A stretch of DNA of 64,000 bases from Chloroflexota bacterium (GCA_013112575.1 JABFGG010000010.1:1-64000); one strand, 5' to 3'; shown: positions 33,103-41,973, counted from the stretch's first letter. Program-made: numbers and translations. The notes: generated by a model not told the origin, from the letters alone.

Positions 33103-34302
33103 TTATTGCAAATTCTCAAATATGCCAGCTGCGCCCATACCGCCGCCGATACACATCGTAACCATCCCGTACTTTGAGCCGCGTCGCCCCATCTCATGCA
33201 ACAATTGGGTGGTCAATTTTGCGCCGGTGCAGCCCAGCGGATGGCCAAGGGCGATAGCACCGCCGTTGACATTGACGCGTTCCAGGTCCATGTTAAGTTG
33301 GCGAACCACGGCCACAGCCTGCGAGGCAAAGGCTTCGTTGAGTTCGATCAAGTCCATTTCATCCAGCGACATACCGGCGCGCTCCAGGGCTTTGGGAACT
33401 GCAGCTACAGGACCAATACCCATGATCTCTGGGGGCACACCACCCACACCATAAGACACGAAGCGGGCCATAGGTTCCAGGCCCAATTCATCGGCTTTGG
33501 CACGCGACATCATCAAAACGGCCGCAGCACCATCGTTCATGGGTGAGGCATTGCCAGCCGTGACCGTACCGCCATCTTTGAACACTGGTCGGAGTTTGGA
33601 GAGAGCTTCCAGGCTTGTGTCCGCGCGAATGCTCTCGTCCCGGTCGTGTACTACAACGCGTTTCTCTGCCCCACCGCCATTGGCTTCGACCAGCTCAACT
33701 TCAAAGGGCACGATCTCATCTGCAAAGACCTTTTCACTCCAGGCGTGTGCCGCGTATTGCTGGCTGCGCAAGGCAAACTCGTCCTGGTCGTCCCGGCTGA
33801 CGTTAAATTCTTCCGAAACGTTCTCAGCGGTCAGCCCCATGTTGAGGTAAACCTCGGGATATTCAACCGCCATGGTTGCGTTAGGCTGGAACTTGATACC
33901 ACGCATAGGCACCATGCTCATCGATTCGGCGCCGCCAGCCACAACCACATCGGCAAAGCCGGACATGATCTCCATAGCGCCGTGGGCGATGGTTTGCAGA
34001 CCGGACGAGCAGAAGCGGTTGACCGTTTCAGCAGGCACTTCTACAGGCAAACCGGCGCGCAAGGCTGCACGGCGGCCCATGTTCAAACCCTGTTGTGCTT
34101 CAGGCATAGCGCAGCCAATGATGACATCATCGATCTGCACGGGATCCAGTTCAGGTGTGCTTTTCACCACGTCCTTGATCACTGCTGCAGCCAGATCATC
34201 CGGGCGCGTAGTAGCCAGCGTGCCACGCTTGGCCCTACCAACAGCGGTACGGCGCGCTTTGACGACGACGGGGTCATTAGCGGGGTCTCTTTTAATAGTC
34301 AT
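33103..34302 (-). CDS. fadA: Acetyl-CoA C-acyltransferase (thiolase)
   Basis: Last step of beta-oxidation. Motifs: VVVKARRTAVGRAKRGTLATTRPDDLAAAVI, nucleophile Cys in NRFCSSGLQTIAHGAMEI, AGGAESMSMVP, GNASPMNDGAAAVLMMS, LNEAFASQAVAVVRQL, GGAIALGHPLGCTGAKL, and the second active Cys in MCIGGGMGAAGIFE. Length 399 is normal. It follows the FadN-like gene by 22 bp, as in the fadNAE operon of B. subtilis. Confidence 0.97.
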   Translation of the reverse strand: MTIKRDPANDPVVVKARRTAVGRAKRGTLATTRPDDLAAAVIKDVVKSTPELDPVQIDDVIIGCAMPEAQQGLNMGRRAALRAGLPVEVPAETVNRFCSSGLQTIAHGAMEIMSGFADVVVAGGAESMSMVPMRGIKFQPNATMAVEYPEVYLNMGLTAENVSEEFNVSRDDQDEFALRSQQYAAHAWSEKVFADEIVPFEVELVEANGGGAEKRVVVHDRDESIRADTSLEALSKLRPVFKDGGTVTAGNASPMNDGAAAVLMMSRAKADELGLEPMARFVSYGVGGVPPEIMGIGPVAAVPKALERAGMSLDEMDLIELNEAFASQAVAVVRQLNMDLERVNVNGGAIALGHPLGCTGAKLTTQLLHEMGRRGSKYGMVTMCIGGGMGAAGIFENLQ

Positions 34303-34324
34303 AATTTTCTCCTGACATTATCAA

Positions 34325-36754
34325 TCAATTCCGTAAAGGTTTACCAGTATTCAAAATGTGGGCAATACGCTGCTGGGTTTTCTCCTGGCCGCATAATGAG
34401 AGGAAAGTCTCACATTCCAGGTCGAGGATGTATTGTTCATCCACCCAACCCGGGCTGCTCAGTTCACCACCGGTCATCACGTAGGCCAGTTTTTCACCCA
34501 CGAAGGCATCATATTCACTAATGTAGCCACCTTCCTTGAACATATAAATACCAACCCGCAAAGCAGCCAGCATATCGCGCCCGGAGGCATAGATCTTTTC
34601 TGGCATTGGGGGCACATAACCACTTTCCGCCATATACAGTGCCTCGCGCTTAGCTTCAGACAGCAAATGGTCGCGGTGCATCACCACACGATCTTTTTCG
34701 CCGAGAATTCTGAATTGACGGGCTTCTTCGGCGCTGGTAGCTACTTTGGCCTGACCCACTTGGTAAAACATTTTCTCCAGGAATGGCAACGCGTCCGTGT
34801 TCTCCGTGCGCATGGACGGATTGATAATGCGGCGCATCATCTCTTTAGTGCCTGCCCCGGCAGGGATCACGCCCGCACCAACCTCAACAAGTCCGGTGTA
34901 CAGCTCGCTGTGCGCCACTACTCGGCTGCCATGCATGATCATTTCACACCCCCCACCTAAAGCCAGGCCAGCCGGAGCGATCACGACCGGTTTTGGAAAA
35001 TAGCGCATGCGCTGGTGCAGGTTCTGCAAAGTGCGCACGGCATCGATCAATTGATCCCATTGCTCAGATTGTGCCCCTAGCAAGACAAGCATCAGGTTGG
35101 CTCCGGCACTGAAATTGTCGGCCTCGTTGCCGACTACTAAACCCTGAACATCTCCATCATCCTCGATCTTGTCGAGCGTCTCATCAAGCATACCGATGAT
35201 GTCAGCATCCAGGGCATTCATCTTGGTGTGGAATTCCACGTTGACGATGCCATCACCCAGGTCGATCAGCGTAGCTCCTGTATTCTTGCTGATGACCTTT
35301 CCACTGTCTTTAGCAGCCTGCAAAGAAACCCTTTGGGGCAACTCTTCAAATTGCTTGTAGTCCTTCTTAGCCGGGTCATAGACAGCCGTTTTGCGGGAGC
35401 CATCATATTGGTAAAAAGTAGGTTTTCCGGCCGCCAGCATCTCCTGGACCCAATCGGCCACCACGTACCCCTCAGCTTGCATCTCTTCGGCAGCTCCAGC
35501 CACCCCAAGGGCATCCCAGGTTGCAAAAGGCCCAGATTCGTGCATGAAGCCCCATCGCACGGCATTGTCGATCAAGTCCGGTGTGTCGGCAATCTCGGGG
35601 ATCACCTGGGCAGCATAAGAGAGCCCGTTGAAAGTCAATGCACGCGCTAATTGGGCGGCGCGGTCATCTCCTGCGATCAACGTTTTGATACGTTCAACTG
35701 GGTCATCGATCTTGCGTGCTTTGCCGATGGAGTCAAAGCGTGGTTTTTCACCGGGTGCTTCGTGCTCCAGGGTTTTCAGGTTGAGAGGGAGAAATTCTTT
35801 TTTCCCGTTCTGGCGCACCTGCTTGTAAAAGCCGGTTTTGTTCTTATTGCCCAGCCAGCCCTTTTCCTGCAATCCCTCAGTCAGTGAATTGGCTTTCTCG
35901 GAGTTCAAGACCTTCAGGGCAGCCGCATCGTGCGGGATGGCTTCGGCCAGGTTGCTGCGCACGTGGTTAGCCACATCGATGCCTACCAGATCAAGTAGCC
36001 GGAAAGTTGCCGTCTTGGGACGGCCCATGGCCGGGCCGGTGATGGCATCCACCTCTGGGACGGTGTAGCCATGCTCCAGGATGTAATCCAGGGCAAACGC
36101 GCCGGTTACAGAGCCAATACGGTTGGCGATAAAATTGGGCGTATCTTTACACATCACGATGCCTTTACCCAAACGCTTTTCCGCAAAGCCAGAGAGAGCT
36201 TCCAACACTTCAGCCTTGGTCTCTACTAATGGGATGACTTCAAATAACTTGAGGTAGCGCGGTGGGTTGAAAAAGTGCGTGCCCAGGAAATGAGCTTTAA
36301 ATTCATCCAAGCGACCTTCTGCAATAGCCTTGATGGGGATGCCCGAGGTATTACTGCTCACGATGGTGCGTTCACCACGCATGTCATCGATGCGCGCCAT
36401 CAGGTCCTGTTTGATCTTGAGGTTCTCGATGATGACCTCAATGACCCAATCGGCTTCGGCGATGACCTCAAAATCATCTTCCAGGTTGCCCACCGAGACC
36501 AGGGCGGCATGCTCTTGGGTGACAAAACTGGCCGGGCGCGACTTGAGTGCGGCGTCCAATCCCATTTGCACAATACGGTTGCGCACCACCTTATCTTTAA
36601 GCGTCAGCCCCCCTTTCTCTTCTTTTTCCATAAGTTCTCTTGGAACAATGTCCAACAGCGTAACGCGGGTACCGGCATTGGCCAGGTGGGCAGCAATGGC
36701 TGCCCCCATTGTGCCCGCTCCGATAACGACAGATTTGTTTATTGAGTAAGTCAT
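34325..36754 (-). CDS. fadN: 3-hydroxyacyl-CoA dehydrogenase / enoyl-CoA hydratase (FadN-like)
   Basis: A two-enzyme protein, 809 residues, in the FadN order: first the dehydrogenase with NAD-binding start VIGAGTMGAAIAAHLANAGTRVTLLD, SNTSGIPIKAIA, HFFNPPRYLKLFEVIPL, FIANRIG and the helical C-terminal domains, then a crotonase-type hydratase from about residue 500 with the oxyanion loop SAGANLMLVLLGA and GGGCEMIMHGSRVVAHSELYTGLVEVGAGVIPAGAGTKEMMRR. This is the reverse of FadB. It carries out the second and third steps of beta-oxidation. Preceded by an acyl-CoA dehydrogenase gene, 39 bp away. Confidence 0.96.
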   Translation of the reverse strand: MTYSINKSVVIGAGTMGAAIAAHLANAGTRVTLLDIVPRELMEKEEKGGLTLKDKVVRNRIVQMGLDAALKSRPASFVTQEHAALVSVGNLEDDFEVIAEADWVIEVIIENLKIKQDLMARIDDMRGERTIVSSNTSGIPIKAIAEGRLDEFKAHFLGTHFFNPPRYLKLFEVIPLVETKAEVLEALSGFAEKRLGKGIVMCKDTPNFIANRIGSVTGAFALDYILEHGYTVPEVDAITGPAMGRPKTATFRLLDLVGIDVANHVRSNLAEAIPHDAAALKVLNSEKANSLTEGLQEKGWLGNKNKTGFYKQVRQNGKKEFLPLNLKTLEHEAPGEKPRFDSIGKARKIDDPVERIKTLIAGDDRAAQLARALTFNGLSYAAQVIPEIADTPDLIDNAVRWGFMHESGPFATWDALGVAGAAEEMQAEGYVVADWVQEMLAAGKPTFYQYDGSRKTAVYDPAKKDYKQFEELPQRVSLQAAKDSGKVISKNTGATLIDLGDGIVNVEFHTKMNALDADIIGMLDETLDKIEDDGDVQGLVVGNEADNFSAGANLMLVLLGAQSEQWDQLIDAVRTLQNLHQRMRYFPKPVVIAPAGLALGGGCEMIMHGSRVVAHSELYTGLVEVGAGVIPAGAGTKEMMRRIINPSMRTENTDALPFLEKMFYQVGQAKVATSAEEARQFRILGEKDRVVMHRDHLLSEAKREALYMAESGYVPPMPEKIYASGRDMLAALRVGIYMFKEGGYISEYDAFVGEKLAYVMTGGELSSPGWVDEQYILDLECETFLSLCGQEKTQQRIAHILNTGKPLRN

Positions 36755-36793
36755 AATTTTTCTCTTTCAAGATTAGAGACTGGTATCTACAGA

Positions 36794-38056
36794 CTACCGA
36801 AGTTCCTTCCCACTGTAGCCCAATATCTGGCGGGCGGCGATCAGGCGGTTGATCTGGCCCGTGCCCTCGTAGATGTCGTTGATCTTGGCATCGCGGAACC
36901 ATTTCTCCAGTAAGAATTCACGTGAGAAGCCCAGCGGCCCCATAATCTCCACGGCACGCTGCGTGATCTTGGTAACCACATCACCGGCGTGCAGTTTAGA
37001 CATGGCAGCTTCTTTGGCATTGGGTTTCTTGTTGTCGCTCATCCATACGGCTTTGATGGTCAATAGCCAGGAGGAACGCAACATGCGCTCCATATCGATG
37101 ATCTCACGCTCGATGTTGGTCAGCTTCTGGCGTGGCAATCCATAGCGGATCTCCACGCCGCGTTCTTCCAGCATAGATTTAAGCTCTTCCAGGGCCGCGC
37201 GTGCTACCCCCAAACCGGAGGCAGCCACCAGCGGGCGCGTAACGTTAAAAGTCTGCATGGCACCCTTGAAGCCCTTGGTACTCTTCTCGATTTCCGGCGA
37301 ACCAAGCATATTTTCATAAGGCACGCGGCAATCTTCCAGTGTGAGCGTCACTGTATCACTGACGCGAATGCCCAATTTGTGCTCTTTTTTGGTGATGATC
37401 GCACCAGGGGTGCCTGCCTCGACCACAAAGCTGCGGATACCAGCCCGCCCTGCTTCAGGATCAAGAGTGGCCCAGACCACGATAAACCCATCCGTGTCTT
37501 CAAAGGCTTTTAAACCAGCCGTGATGAAGATCTTCTCCCCATTGAGCACCCATTCTTTGGTCTTTTCATCCAACACGGCGCGGCATTGAATAGCAGAGTT
37601 ATCCGAGCCAGCTTGTGCTTCCGTGATAGCCATGGCAGTCAGGACGGGTTTGTCACCATTCAGGCGCGCCAGGAACTTCTTCTTCTGTTCGGGCGTACCC
37701 GAGGCTTCAACAGCAGCAGAACCCAGGCCGCCGCGCGGCGTGCACAGGTACATACCTGCATCCCCCCAGGAGAGCCATTCAATGCTATGGGCCATCAACT
37801 GGTAGCTCTGGCTGGCTCGTTTCTCTTTCTTCTCGCCCTTTTCGCTTGCACCGTTTCCTTCCGGCTCAGGTACAAGGGAGGCGGCACCCATTTGCTTCAA
37901 GGCGGTGTGCATGAAGCTGATGTAGTCCCAGGGGATCTCGCCTTCGTTCTCATCCAGATGGCGCGTAACCGGCCGCATCATGTTCTCGGCCACGGTCTGT
38001 ACCACAGTTTCCATCTGGTCTACAGCTTTTGATTTTTCAAAACTGATCATGGTCAT
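36794..38056 (-). CDS. Acyl-CoA dehydrogenase (catalytic-Glu-bearing)
   Basis: FAD enzyme for the first step of beta-oxidation. Motifs: MAITEAQAGSDNSAI, GEKIFITAGLKAFEDTDGFIVVW, GIRVSDTVTLTLEDCRVPYENMLGS, RPLVAASGLGVARAALEELKSM, and the C-terminal AVEIMGPLGFSREFLLEKWFRDAKINDIYEGTGQINRLIAARQILGYSG with the catalytic Glu in YEGT. Length 420, slightly longer than the typical 380-390. It stands 4 bp after the next dehydrogenase gene, so the two are translated together. The substrate chain length cannot be deduced. Confidence 0.95.
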   Translation of the reverse strand: MTMISFEKSKAVDQMETVVQTVAENMMRPVTRHLDENEGEIPWDYISFMHTALKQMGAASLVPEPEGNGASEKGEKKEKRASQSYQLMAHSIEWLSWGDAGMYLCTPRGGLGSAAVEASGTPEQKKKFLARLNGDKPVLTAMAITEAQAGSDNSAIQCRAVLDEKTKEWVLNGEKIFITAGLKAFEDTDGFIVVWATLDPEAGRAGIRSFVVEAGTPGAIITKKEHKLGIRVSDTVTLTLEDCRVPYENMLGSPEIEKSTKGFKGAMQTFNVTRPLVAASGLGVARAALEELKSMLEERGVEIRYGLPRQKLTNIEREIIDMERMLRSSWLLTIKAVWMSDNKKPNAKEAAMSKLHAGDVVTKITQRAVEIMGPLGFSREFLLEKWFRDAKINDIYEGTGQINRLIAARQILGYSGKELR

Positions 38057-38060
38057 TCTC

Positions 38061-39155
38061 CTATACCATCGCCAAGCCGGTTAGCATGGCCATACTACGC
38101 CCATTGCGCATCCACAATTCCACCGGATGTTCACGGATATAACCGTGCCCACCGAGGATTTGGACCCCGCTATCGGTGACCTGCATTACCATATCAGCAG
38201 CCCCCACCTCGGCCAGATAAGCGCTCTTGTCTACTTCTTCAATGCCCTCATCCAGTTGCCAGGCAGCTTCCCATGTGAGCAAACGGTTAGCCTCGATCTC
38301 GGTGCCATTTTCGGCGATCATAAAGGCAATGGACTGCTTTTGAGCGATCATGCTGCCTAATACCTCACGATCTTTGGCATATTCGTTGGCATATTCATAG
38401 GAGGCGCGCGCCAGGCCAACAGACAAAGCCGCATTGGCTACACGCATGGAGTTGAGGATGTGTATGAAATCGTGCCCCTCTGCTCCCCCAAGACGATTGG
38501 CCTTGGGCACACGTACATTGTCGAGGTGTAGCCCGTAAAGTGGCAGGGCATGCACTCCCAGCGTCATATCCCGCTCACCCACCGTCAGGCCATCCGTACT
38601 CTTCTCTACAATGAAGCCCTGTGTCACTCCATCAAGGTTGGCATATATGATCATGGCTTCCGCATCAGCGGCATAAGGCACGTAACGTTTTTCGCCGCTA
38701 AGTACATATTCATCGCCCTCTTCCTTAGCCGTCGTGGACAATTCATTGGCATCGAAATCAAATTCGTACTCGATCAAAGCTGCTGTGCAGGGCTGCCACT
38801 CACCTTCCACGATACCGGGCAAGTAATTCTTCTTTTGCTCCTCACTGCCCACCAGCAAAATGGGGAGAGCGAACAGGCCGGGGGCCATCACCGCCAGGGC
38901 AATTGCAAGGTCACCGAAGGCCAACTCTTCCGCAGCCAGCACACTGGTCACAGCAGAACGTTCCCCGAAGCCGCCATAATCCGCAGGAACTGAAGCCTGC
39001 AAGATACCCAGTTCCCAGCCCTTTTCGATCAGGGCCTTGGGGACCTCACCTTCTTCCTCCGCATCACGGTGGGCGTCGCGCATATCTTTTTCTGCATAGC
39101 GCCGCACCACGTCGATGAGCATTTGTTGTTCTTCATTGGGTTCAAATCCATACAT
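38061..39155 (-). CDS. Acyl-CoA dehydrogenase family protein lacking the usual catalytic Glu
   Basis: Paired with the preceding dehydrogenase. Family parts are clear: MYGFEPNEEQQMLIDVVRRYAEKDM, GFGERSAVTSVLAAEELAFGDLAIALAVMAPG, GEKRYVPYAADAEAMIIYANL, SMIAQKQSIAFMIAENGTEIEANRLLTWEAAW and VQILGGHGYIREHPVELWMRNGRSMAMLTGLAMV. At the position where active dehydrogenases have YEGT there is NGRSMAM, so it lacks the usual base. In Mycobacterium such incomplete subunits join a catalytic one as heteromers. That would fit two genes 4 bp apart here. Confidence 0.92.
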   Translation of the reverse strand: MYGFEPNEEQQMLIDVVRRYAEKDMRDAHRDAEEEGEVPKALIEKGWELGILQASVPADYGGFGERSAVTSVLAAEELAFGDLAIALAVMAPGLFALPILLVGSEEQKKNYLPGIVEGEWQPCTAALIEYEFDFDANELSTTAKEEGDEYVLSGEKRYVPYAADAEAMIIYANLDGVTQGFIVEKSTDGLTVGERDMTLGVHALPLYGLHLDNVRVPKANRLGGAEGHDFIHILNSMRVANAALSVGLARASYEYANEYAKDREVLGSMIAQKQSIAFMIAENGTEIEANRLLTWEAAWQLDEGIEEVDKSAYLAEVGAADMVMQVTDSGVQILGGHGYIREHPVELWMRNGRSMAMLTGLAMV

Positions 39156-39159
39156 GAGC

Positions 39160-40236
39160 TTACTCCCGCAGGTTGATTAACTTGTCAAAATCGATCTCAG
39201 CATCAAGGCACTGATATAGGATGGGTACAGGCAAATCGGTCTGGCGATACTCATCCAGGTTGCTAATACCCAAATAACCGCGCTGGTACAGATATTCCAC
39301 ATGTGCCCCAGCCTCTTCAATCGCCAGCAGATCGTTATAGCCTTCAGTTTCCCCAAATAATTCCTGGGCTACTTGCGCAATAGTTTGAGGTTCACTCAAC
39401 ATCTCTATCACTTTTTCGAGCCGCTGCTGGTGTTCGGCAACAATCTCATCAATGCGTTTCCCAAGATTTTCTATGGGACGTCTGTGTCCCCCCAGAATTA
39501 GACCTACGTCACTGGCCCAGGCACGGCAGGCTTGTAAAGACTCCAGATAGTGCCCCAGACCGGTATTGAGCGTCAGGCGTTCTGGGGCCTGGTGTGGGCT
39601 GATGCCAGCCAGCACGTGATCGGCACTAAATAAGATGTCGTGCAGTTTGATACACACCATTCCCGCACAATGGCCCGGCACGTGCAAGAAGTCAAAGGGG
39701 CCAATTTGCATGCCCTCGGCTTCATAAGTGAAGTCCACTTCAACAGAATTGAACAGTGCCTTTGAGAACATGTACATCTCTTTTAGCTCTTCCACGCGTT
39801 CGGGGGATGCGCCGCTTTCCAACAAGAATTCTGTCAACCGTTGGGCAACCACCACAAGCCGTTCCTCATAATTGGTCAGGTTGCGGCGATCCAATTCGTG
39901 GATACCGACTTTGGCGTCAGTCAGTGGTTTCACATAAGCCAGGCCACCAAAATGGTCAATGTGACCGTGGGTCACGAAAATGTGAGTAAGGTCAGCCAGC
40001 CCCAAGGATTCACCTATTTCAGCACTGATGCTTTCCAAATGTTTTTCAAGGCCTTCATTAGATTGAGGGAAGTTAGACCCGGTGTCGATCAGCACACGAT
40101 AATCATCTACAATCACAAGATACGAATGAACCCAAAAGCTGGGAAAAGCTTCCAAGGGCATCTGAAAAATGCGCGCTCCACCTGCACTTTCAAAACTCTT
40201 GACCTGATGCCTGGAGGCCAACACCTGTTCAACCAT
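39160..40236 (-). CDS. Metallo-beta-lactamase-fold hydrolase in the fad operon
   Basis: MBL-fold protein of 358 residues. The metal-binding motif is THGHIDHFGG. Other strands fit: LVIVDDYRVLIDTGSNFPQSNEGLEKHL, HVPGHCAGMVCIKLHDILFSADHVLAGISPHQAPE and an extra C-terminal helical domain (GETEGYNDLLAIEEAGAHVEYLYQRGYLGISNLDEYRQTDLPV). A winged-helix-like C-terminal part is seen in the lactamase-B/glyoxalase-II-like group. In beta-oxidation operons such proteins may be thioesterases (acyl-CoA hydrolases); I infer that here. Its stop is 4 bp from the next gene, its start 3 bp after the TetR gene. Confidence 0.9.
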   Translation of the reverse strand: MVEQVLASRHQVKSFESAGGARIFQMPLEAFPSFWVHSYLVIVDDYRVLIDTGSNFPQSNEGLEKHLESISAEIGESLGLADLTHIFVTHGHIDHFGGLAYVKPLTDAKVGIHELDRRNLTNYEERLVVVAQRLTEFLLESGASPERVEELKEMYMFSKALFNSVEVDFTYEAEGMQIGPFDFLHVPGHCAGMVCIKLHDILFSADHVLAGISPHQAPERLTLNTGLGHYLESLQACRAWASDVGLILGGHRRPIENLGKRIDEIVAEHQQRLEKVIEMLSEPQTIAQVAQELFGETEGYNDLLAIEEAGAHVEYLYQRGYLGISNLDEYRQTDLPVPILYQCLDAEIDFDKLINLRE

Positions 40237-40239
40237 GCT

Positions 40240-40803
40240 TTAGCACTCGATCAACCCGTTTAAAAACATGTCAGCATTCTGGTCAGCGATTTGGTTTGGG
40301 TTGAGCTTGCCATTGGGCCTGTACCACATGATGGTCCAGTTGAGCTGCCCTAACAATGCCTTTACCGCCAAACCGGGATCTTCACAGGCAAAGCGCCCCT
40401 GCTCCACACCTTCTTCAATGATGTTGCGCCAAAGGGTTTCAAAGCGGTCACGCCGGGGTATGTGACGACGGCGCATTTTTGCTTCCAAGGAACGGTGTTC
40501 GAGCAGCAGCACAGAGGCCAACGCCCGGTTGTCTGCCAGGATTTCCAGGTACATGCGCATGGCCTGGCGCAATTTATCTTCGGGGGTCAGGTCTTGTTCA
40601 GTCACCGCCAGCATGTTCTCGATCAAAAGATCCAGGGCCTGATCCAGCAAATTGACCAGGATCTCCTGTTTGCTATTGACGTGATGATAGAGGCTGGCCT
40701 TCTGCAAATTGACAGCCTGGGCAATTTCGTTCATGGATGTGCCATGAAAGCCTTTTTCACCAATGATGTCGGCAGCGGCTTCCAGTATCTGTTGTTTAGT
40801 CAT
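40240..40803 (-). CDS. TetR/AcrR-family regulator heading the beta-oxidation operon
   Basis: N-terminal HTH: MTKQQILEAAADIIGEKGFHGTSMNEIAQAVNLQKASLYHHVNSKQEILVNLLDQALDLL. The C-terminal domain is long-chain-ligand-like (LRQAMRMYLEILADNRALASVLLLEHRSLEAKMRRRHIPRRDRFETLW). It is the first gene of an eight-gene unit and sits behind an 18-bp palindrome on its own start site, so it should repress itself and the operon. By context the ligand is an acyl-CoA. Confidence 0.95.
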   Translation of the reverse strand: MTKQQILEAAADIIGEKGFHGTSMNEIAQAVNLQKASLYHHVNSKQEILVNLLDQALDLLIENMLAVTEQDLTPEDKLRQAMRMYLEILADNRALASVLLLEHRSLEAKMRRRHIPRRDRFETLWRNIIEEGVEQGRFACEDPGLAVKALLGQLNWTIMWYRPNGKLNPNQIADQNADMFLNGLIEC

Positions 40804-40812
40804 TGTGGTTCC

Positions 40813-40830
40813 CTACCGAACGGTCGGTAG
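40813..40830. promoter_or_regulatory. Operator palindrome for the TetR regulator
   Basis: CTACCGA-ACGG-TCGGTAG, a perfect 7-bp dyad around a 4-bp centre (40813-40819, 40824-40830), overlapping the predicted transcription start. Its TACCGA...TCGGTA form resembles operators of TetR regulators of fatty-acid and phenylacetate degradation in Thermus. Confidence 0.75.
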
Positions 40831-40834
40831 ATAC

Positions 40835-40863
40835 AGTATAGGCTACTGAAAGAAGCCTGTCAA
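40835..40863 (-). promoter_or_regulatory. Near-consensus promoter of the beta-oxidation operon
   Basis: On the minus strand TTGACA (40863-40858), 17 bp, TATACT (40840-40835). The start is expected near 40828, inside the operator. Confidence 0.8.
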
Positions 40864-41000
40864 GCTGCACTCATTCGTCCTTAATTTGAACCTCATTTGT
40901 TCCTTAGCAAACTGTAGGGTAATAGGGGCTTCCACCGCGTTATCATTGCGACATGAGAGGTAGAGCGGTGGGAGCATTACTAATGTTCAGGAGTATCACA

Positions 41001-41156
41001 ATGCAAAACCGCAATTTGAAGGCTGTCGAACGTGTCATGCAGGCAGGCCTGGCCCTCTCCGGCTTATCCGTAGCGATCCATCAAGCGGGCCTTGCCACTG
41101 GTTTTATAATGATCACCTTCACCATCTGGCTGCTTTGGGTAGGCGCCTCACACTGA
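41001..41156 (+). CDS. Small membrane protein (DUF2892/YgaP-TM-like)
   Basis: A 51-residue protein: MQNRNLKAVERVMQAGLALSG..., with a predicted TM pair (GLALSGLSVAIHQAGLATGFIMITFTIWLLWVGASH). The N-terminal NLKAVERV motif preceding a hydrophobic segment resembles DUF2892 membrane proteins. AGGAG stands at a good distance before the ATG at 41001; an in-frame ATG at 40953 has none. Followed by a 13-bp hairpin. It is divergent from the TetR gene. Confidence 0.6.
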   Translation: MQNRNLKAVERVMQAGLALSGLSVAIHQAGLATGFIMITFTIWLLWVGASH

Positions 41157-41189
41157 GGCACTACAAAGTTCACATCAATCAGTAGCCCC

Positions 41190-41236
41190 TAGCTCTTGCC
41201 TGCTGCTGATAAACAGGCAAGAGCTAATTATTTAAC
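41190..41236 (+). terminator. Terminator-like hairpin after the small membrane protein
   Basis: Perfect 13-bp stem TAGCTCTTGCCTG / CAGGCAAGAGCTA (41190-41202, 41214-41226), followed by ATTATTTAACTTTT. Confidence 0.6.
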
Positions 41237-41342
41237 TTTTCAATGAGGAGAGGGCAAACAATGGCGGGTACAATTTTGAAGCTAAGTATGTTGAGTGACG
41301 TTCAGAGAAAGGAAAGTTCATGATTGCTGAGGCCCAACGGAT

Positions 41343-41540
41343 TTGATAATTATTGATTTAGTATGTTTTCCACCAGTGTTAGTCTTCGTAGGTGGAATAA
41401 TTGCATTAGTTTATTTCACTCGCAAAAGGAATAATGACAGCGCGCCACAATTAGTGAGCAGCTTTGAGCATTCAGCCTTGCGTTTATATACACTCATAGG
41501 TAAAATGATGCCCGCTCGTTTACACCGGGACGTTTGGTAA
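41343..41540 (+). CDS. Doubtful small ORF with one TM segment
   Basis: 65 codons from a TTG: MIIIDLVCFPPVLVFVGGIIALVYFTRKRNNDSAPQL... The segment VLVFVGGIIALVYF followed by RKR looks like a genuine membrane anchor. There is no Shine-Dalgarno and no partner, so it could be chance or a remnant. Confidence 0.2.
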   Translation: MIIIDLVCFPPVLVFVGGIIALVYFTRKRNNDSAPQLVSSFEHSALRLYTLIGKMMPARLHRDVW

Positions 41541-41557
41541 GCGAGGCTTTATCAGTT

Positions 41558-41632
<75 letters not shown>

Positions 41633-41642
41633 CTGAGAAAAA

Positions 41643-41672
41643 TGCACGGGTTTTTGGCCCGTGTATTTTTAT
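41643..41672 (+). terminator. Terminator of tRNA-Pro
   Basis: Stem CACGGG / CCCGTG (41645-41650, 41658-41663) followed by TATTTTTATTT. Confidence 0.7.
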
Positions 41673-41716
41673 TTATTATGAAGAAGGGTTCATGGAGTTT
41701 ACTTCGCAACCTCCTA

Positions 41717-41790
41717 GCCAAATCAGCCAAGCTGATTTGGCAATGCCCTCGACTGAATCAAAACAGCCAGCATAGCTGGCTGTTGTTTCT
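41717..41790 (+). repeat. Tandem stem-loops after tRNA-Pro
   Basis: Two near-perfect hairpins 20 bp apart (41717-41741; 41762-41784), the second with a GTTTCTT tail. Together with the promoter-less position behind the tRNA they could end a small RNA. Confidence 0.4.
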
Positions 41791-41939
41791 TAATAAAGCT
41801 GACTTAAAAAGATTTAGTGGCCACGAGACGGCATAGCACCCATAATAATCCATACCAATGTAAGCAATATGATTGAAGCCCAAACAGTGCCCATAAAAAC
41901 CTCAGTAACTGATAGTTACTTTATACACCTGACTAAATA

Positions 41940-41973
41940 CAATAAAAAGGCCACCTTAGTACTAGGTGGCCTT
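41940..41973 (-). terminator. Terminator of the pentapeptide-repeat operon
   Basis: Stem AAGGCCACCT / AGGTGGCCTT (41947-41956, 41964-41973); on the minus strand it is followed by TTTATTGTATTT. Confidence 0.75.

Larger units (their letters stand above)
41157..41557. other. Gene-poor gap before tRNA-Pro
   Basis: Contains one strong hairpin (41190-41226), a short open frame of 20 codons starting at the ATG at 41261 behind GAGGAGAGG, and a 65-codon frame 41343-41540 (TTG start) with a hydrophobic stretch VLVFVGGIIALVYFTRKR. Neither is convincing as a gene. Nothing else recognised. Confidence 0.4.

Noticed and set aside
33646..34521. 291-codon plus-strand frame opposite the thiolase
   Set aside because: Antisense shadow; the thiolase carries all catalytic motifs.
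41679..41836. 52-codon frame after tRNA-Pro
   Set aside because: It consists of two perfect hairpins, has no Shine-Dalgarno and a biased, unnatural composition.
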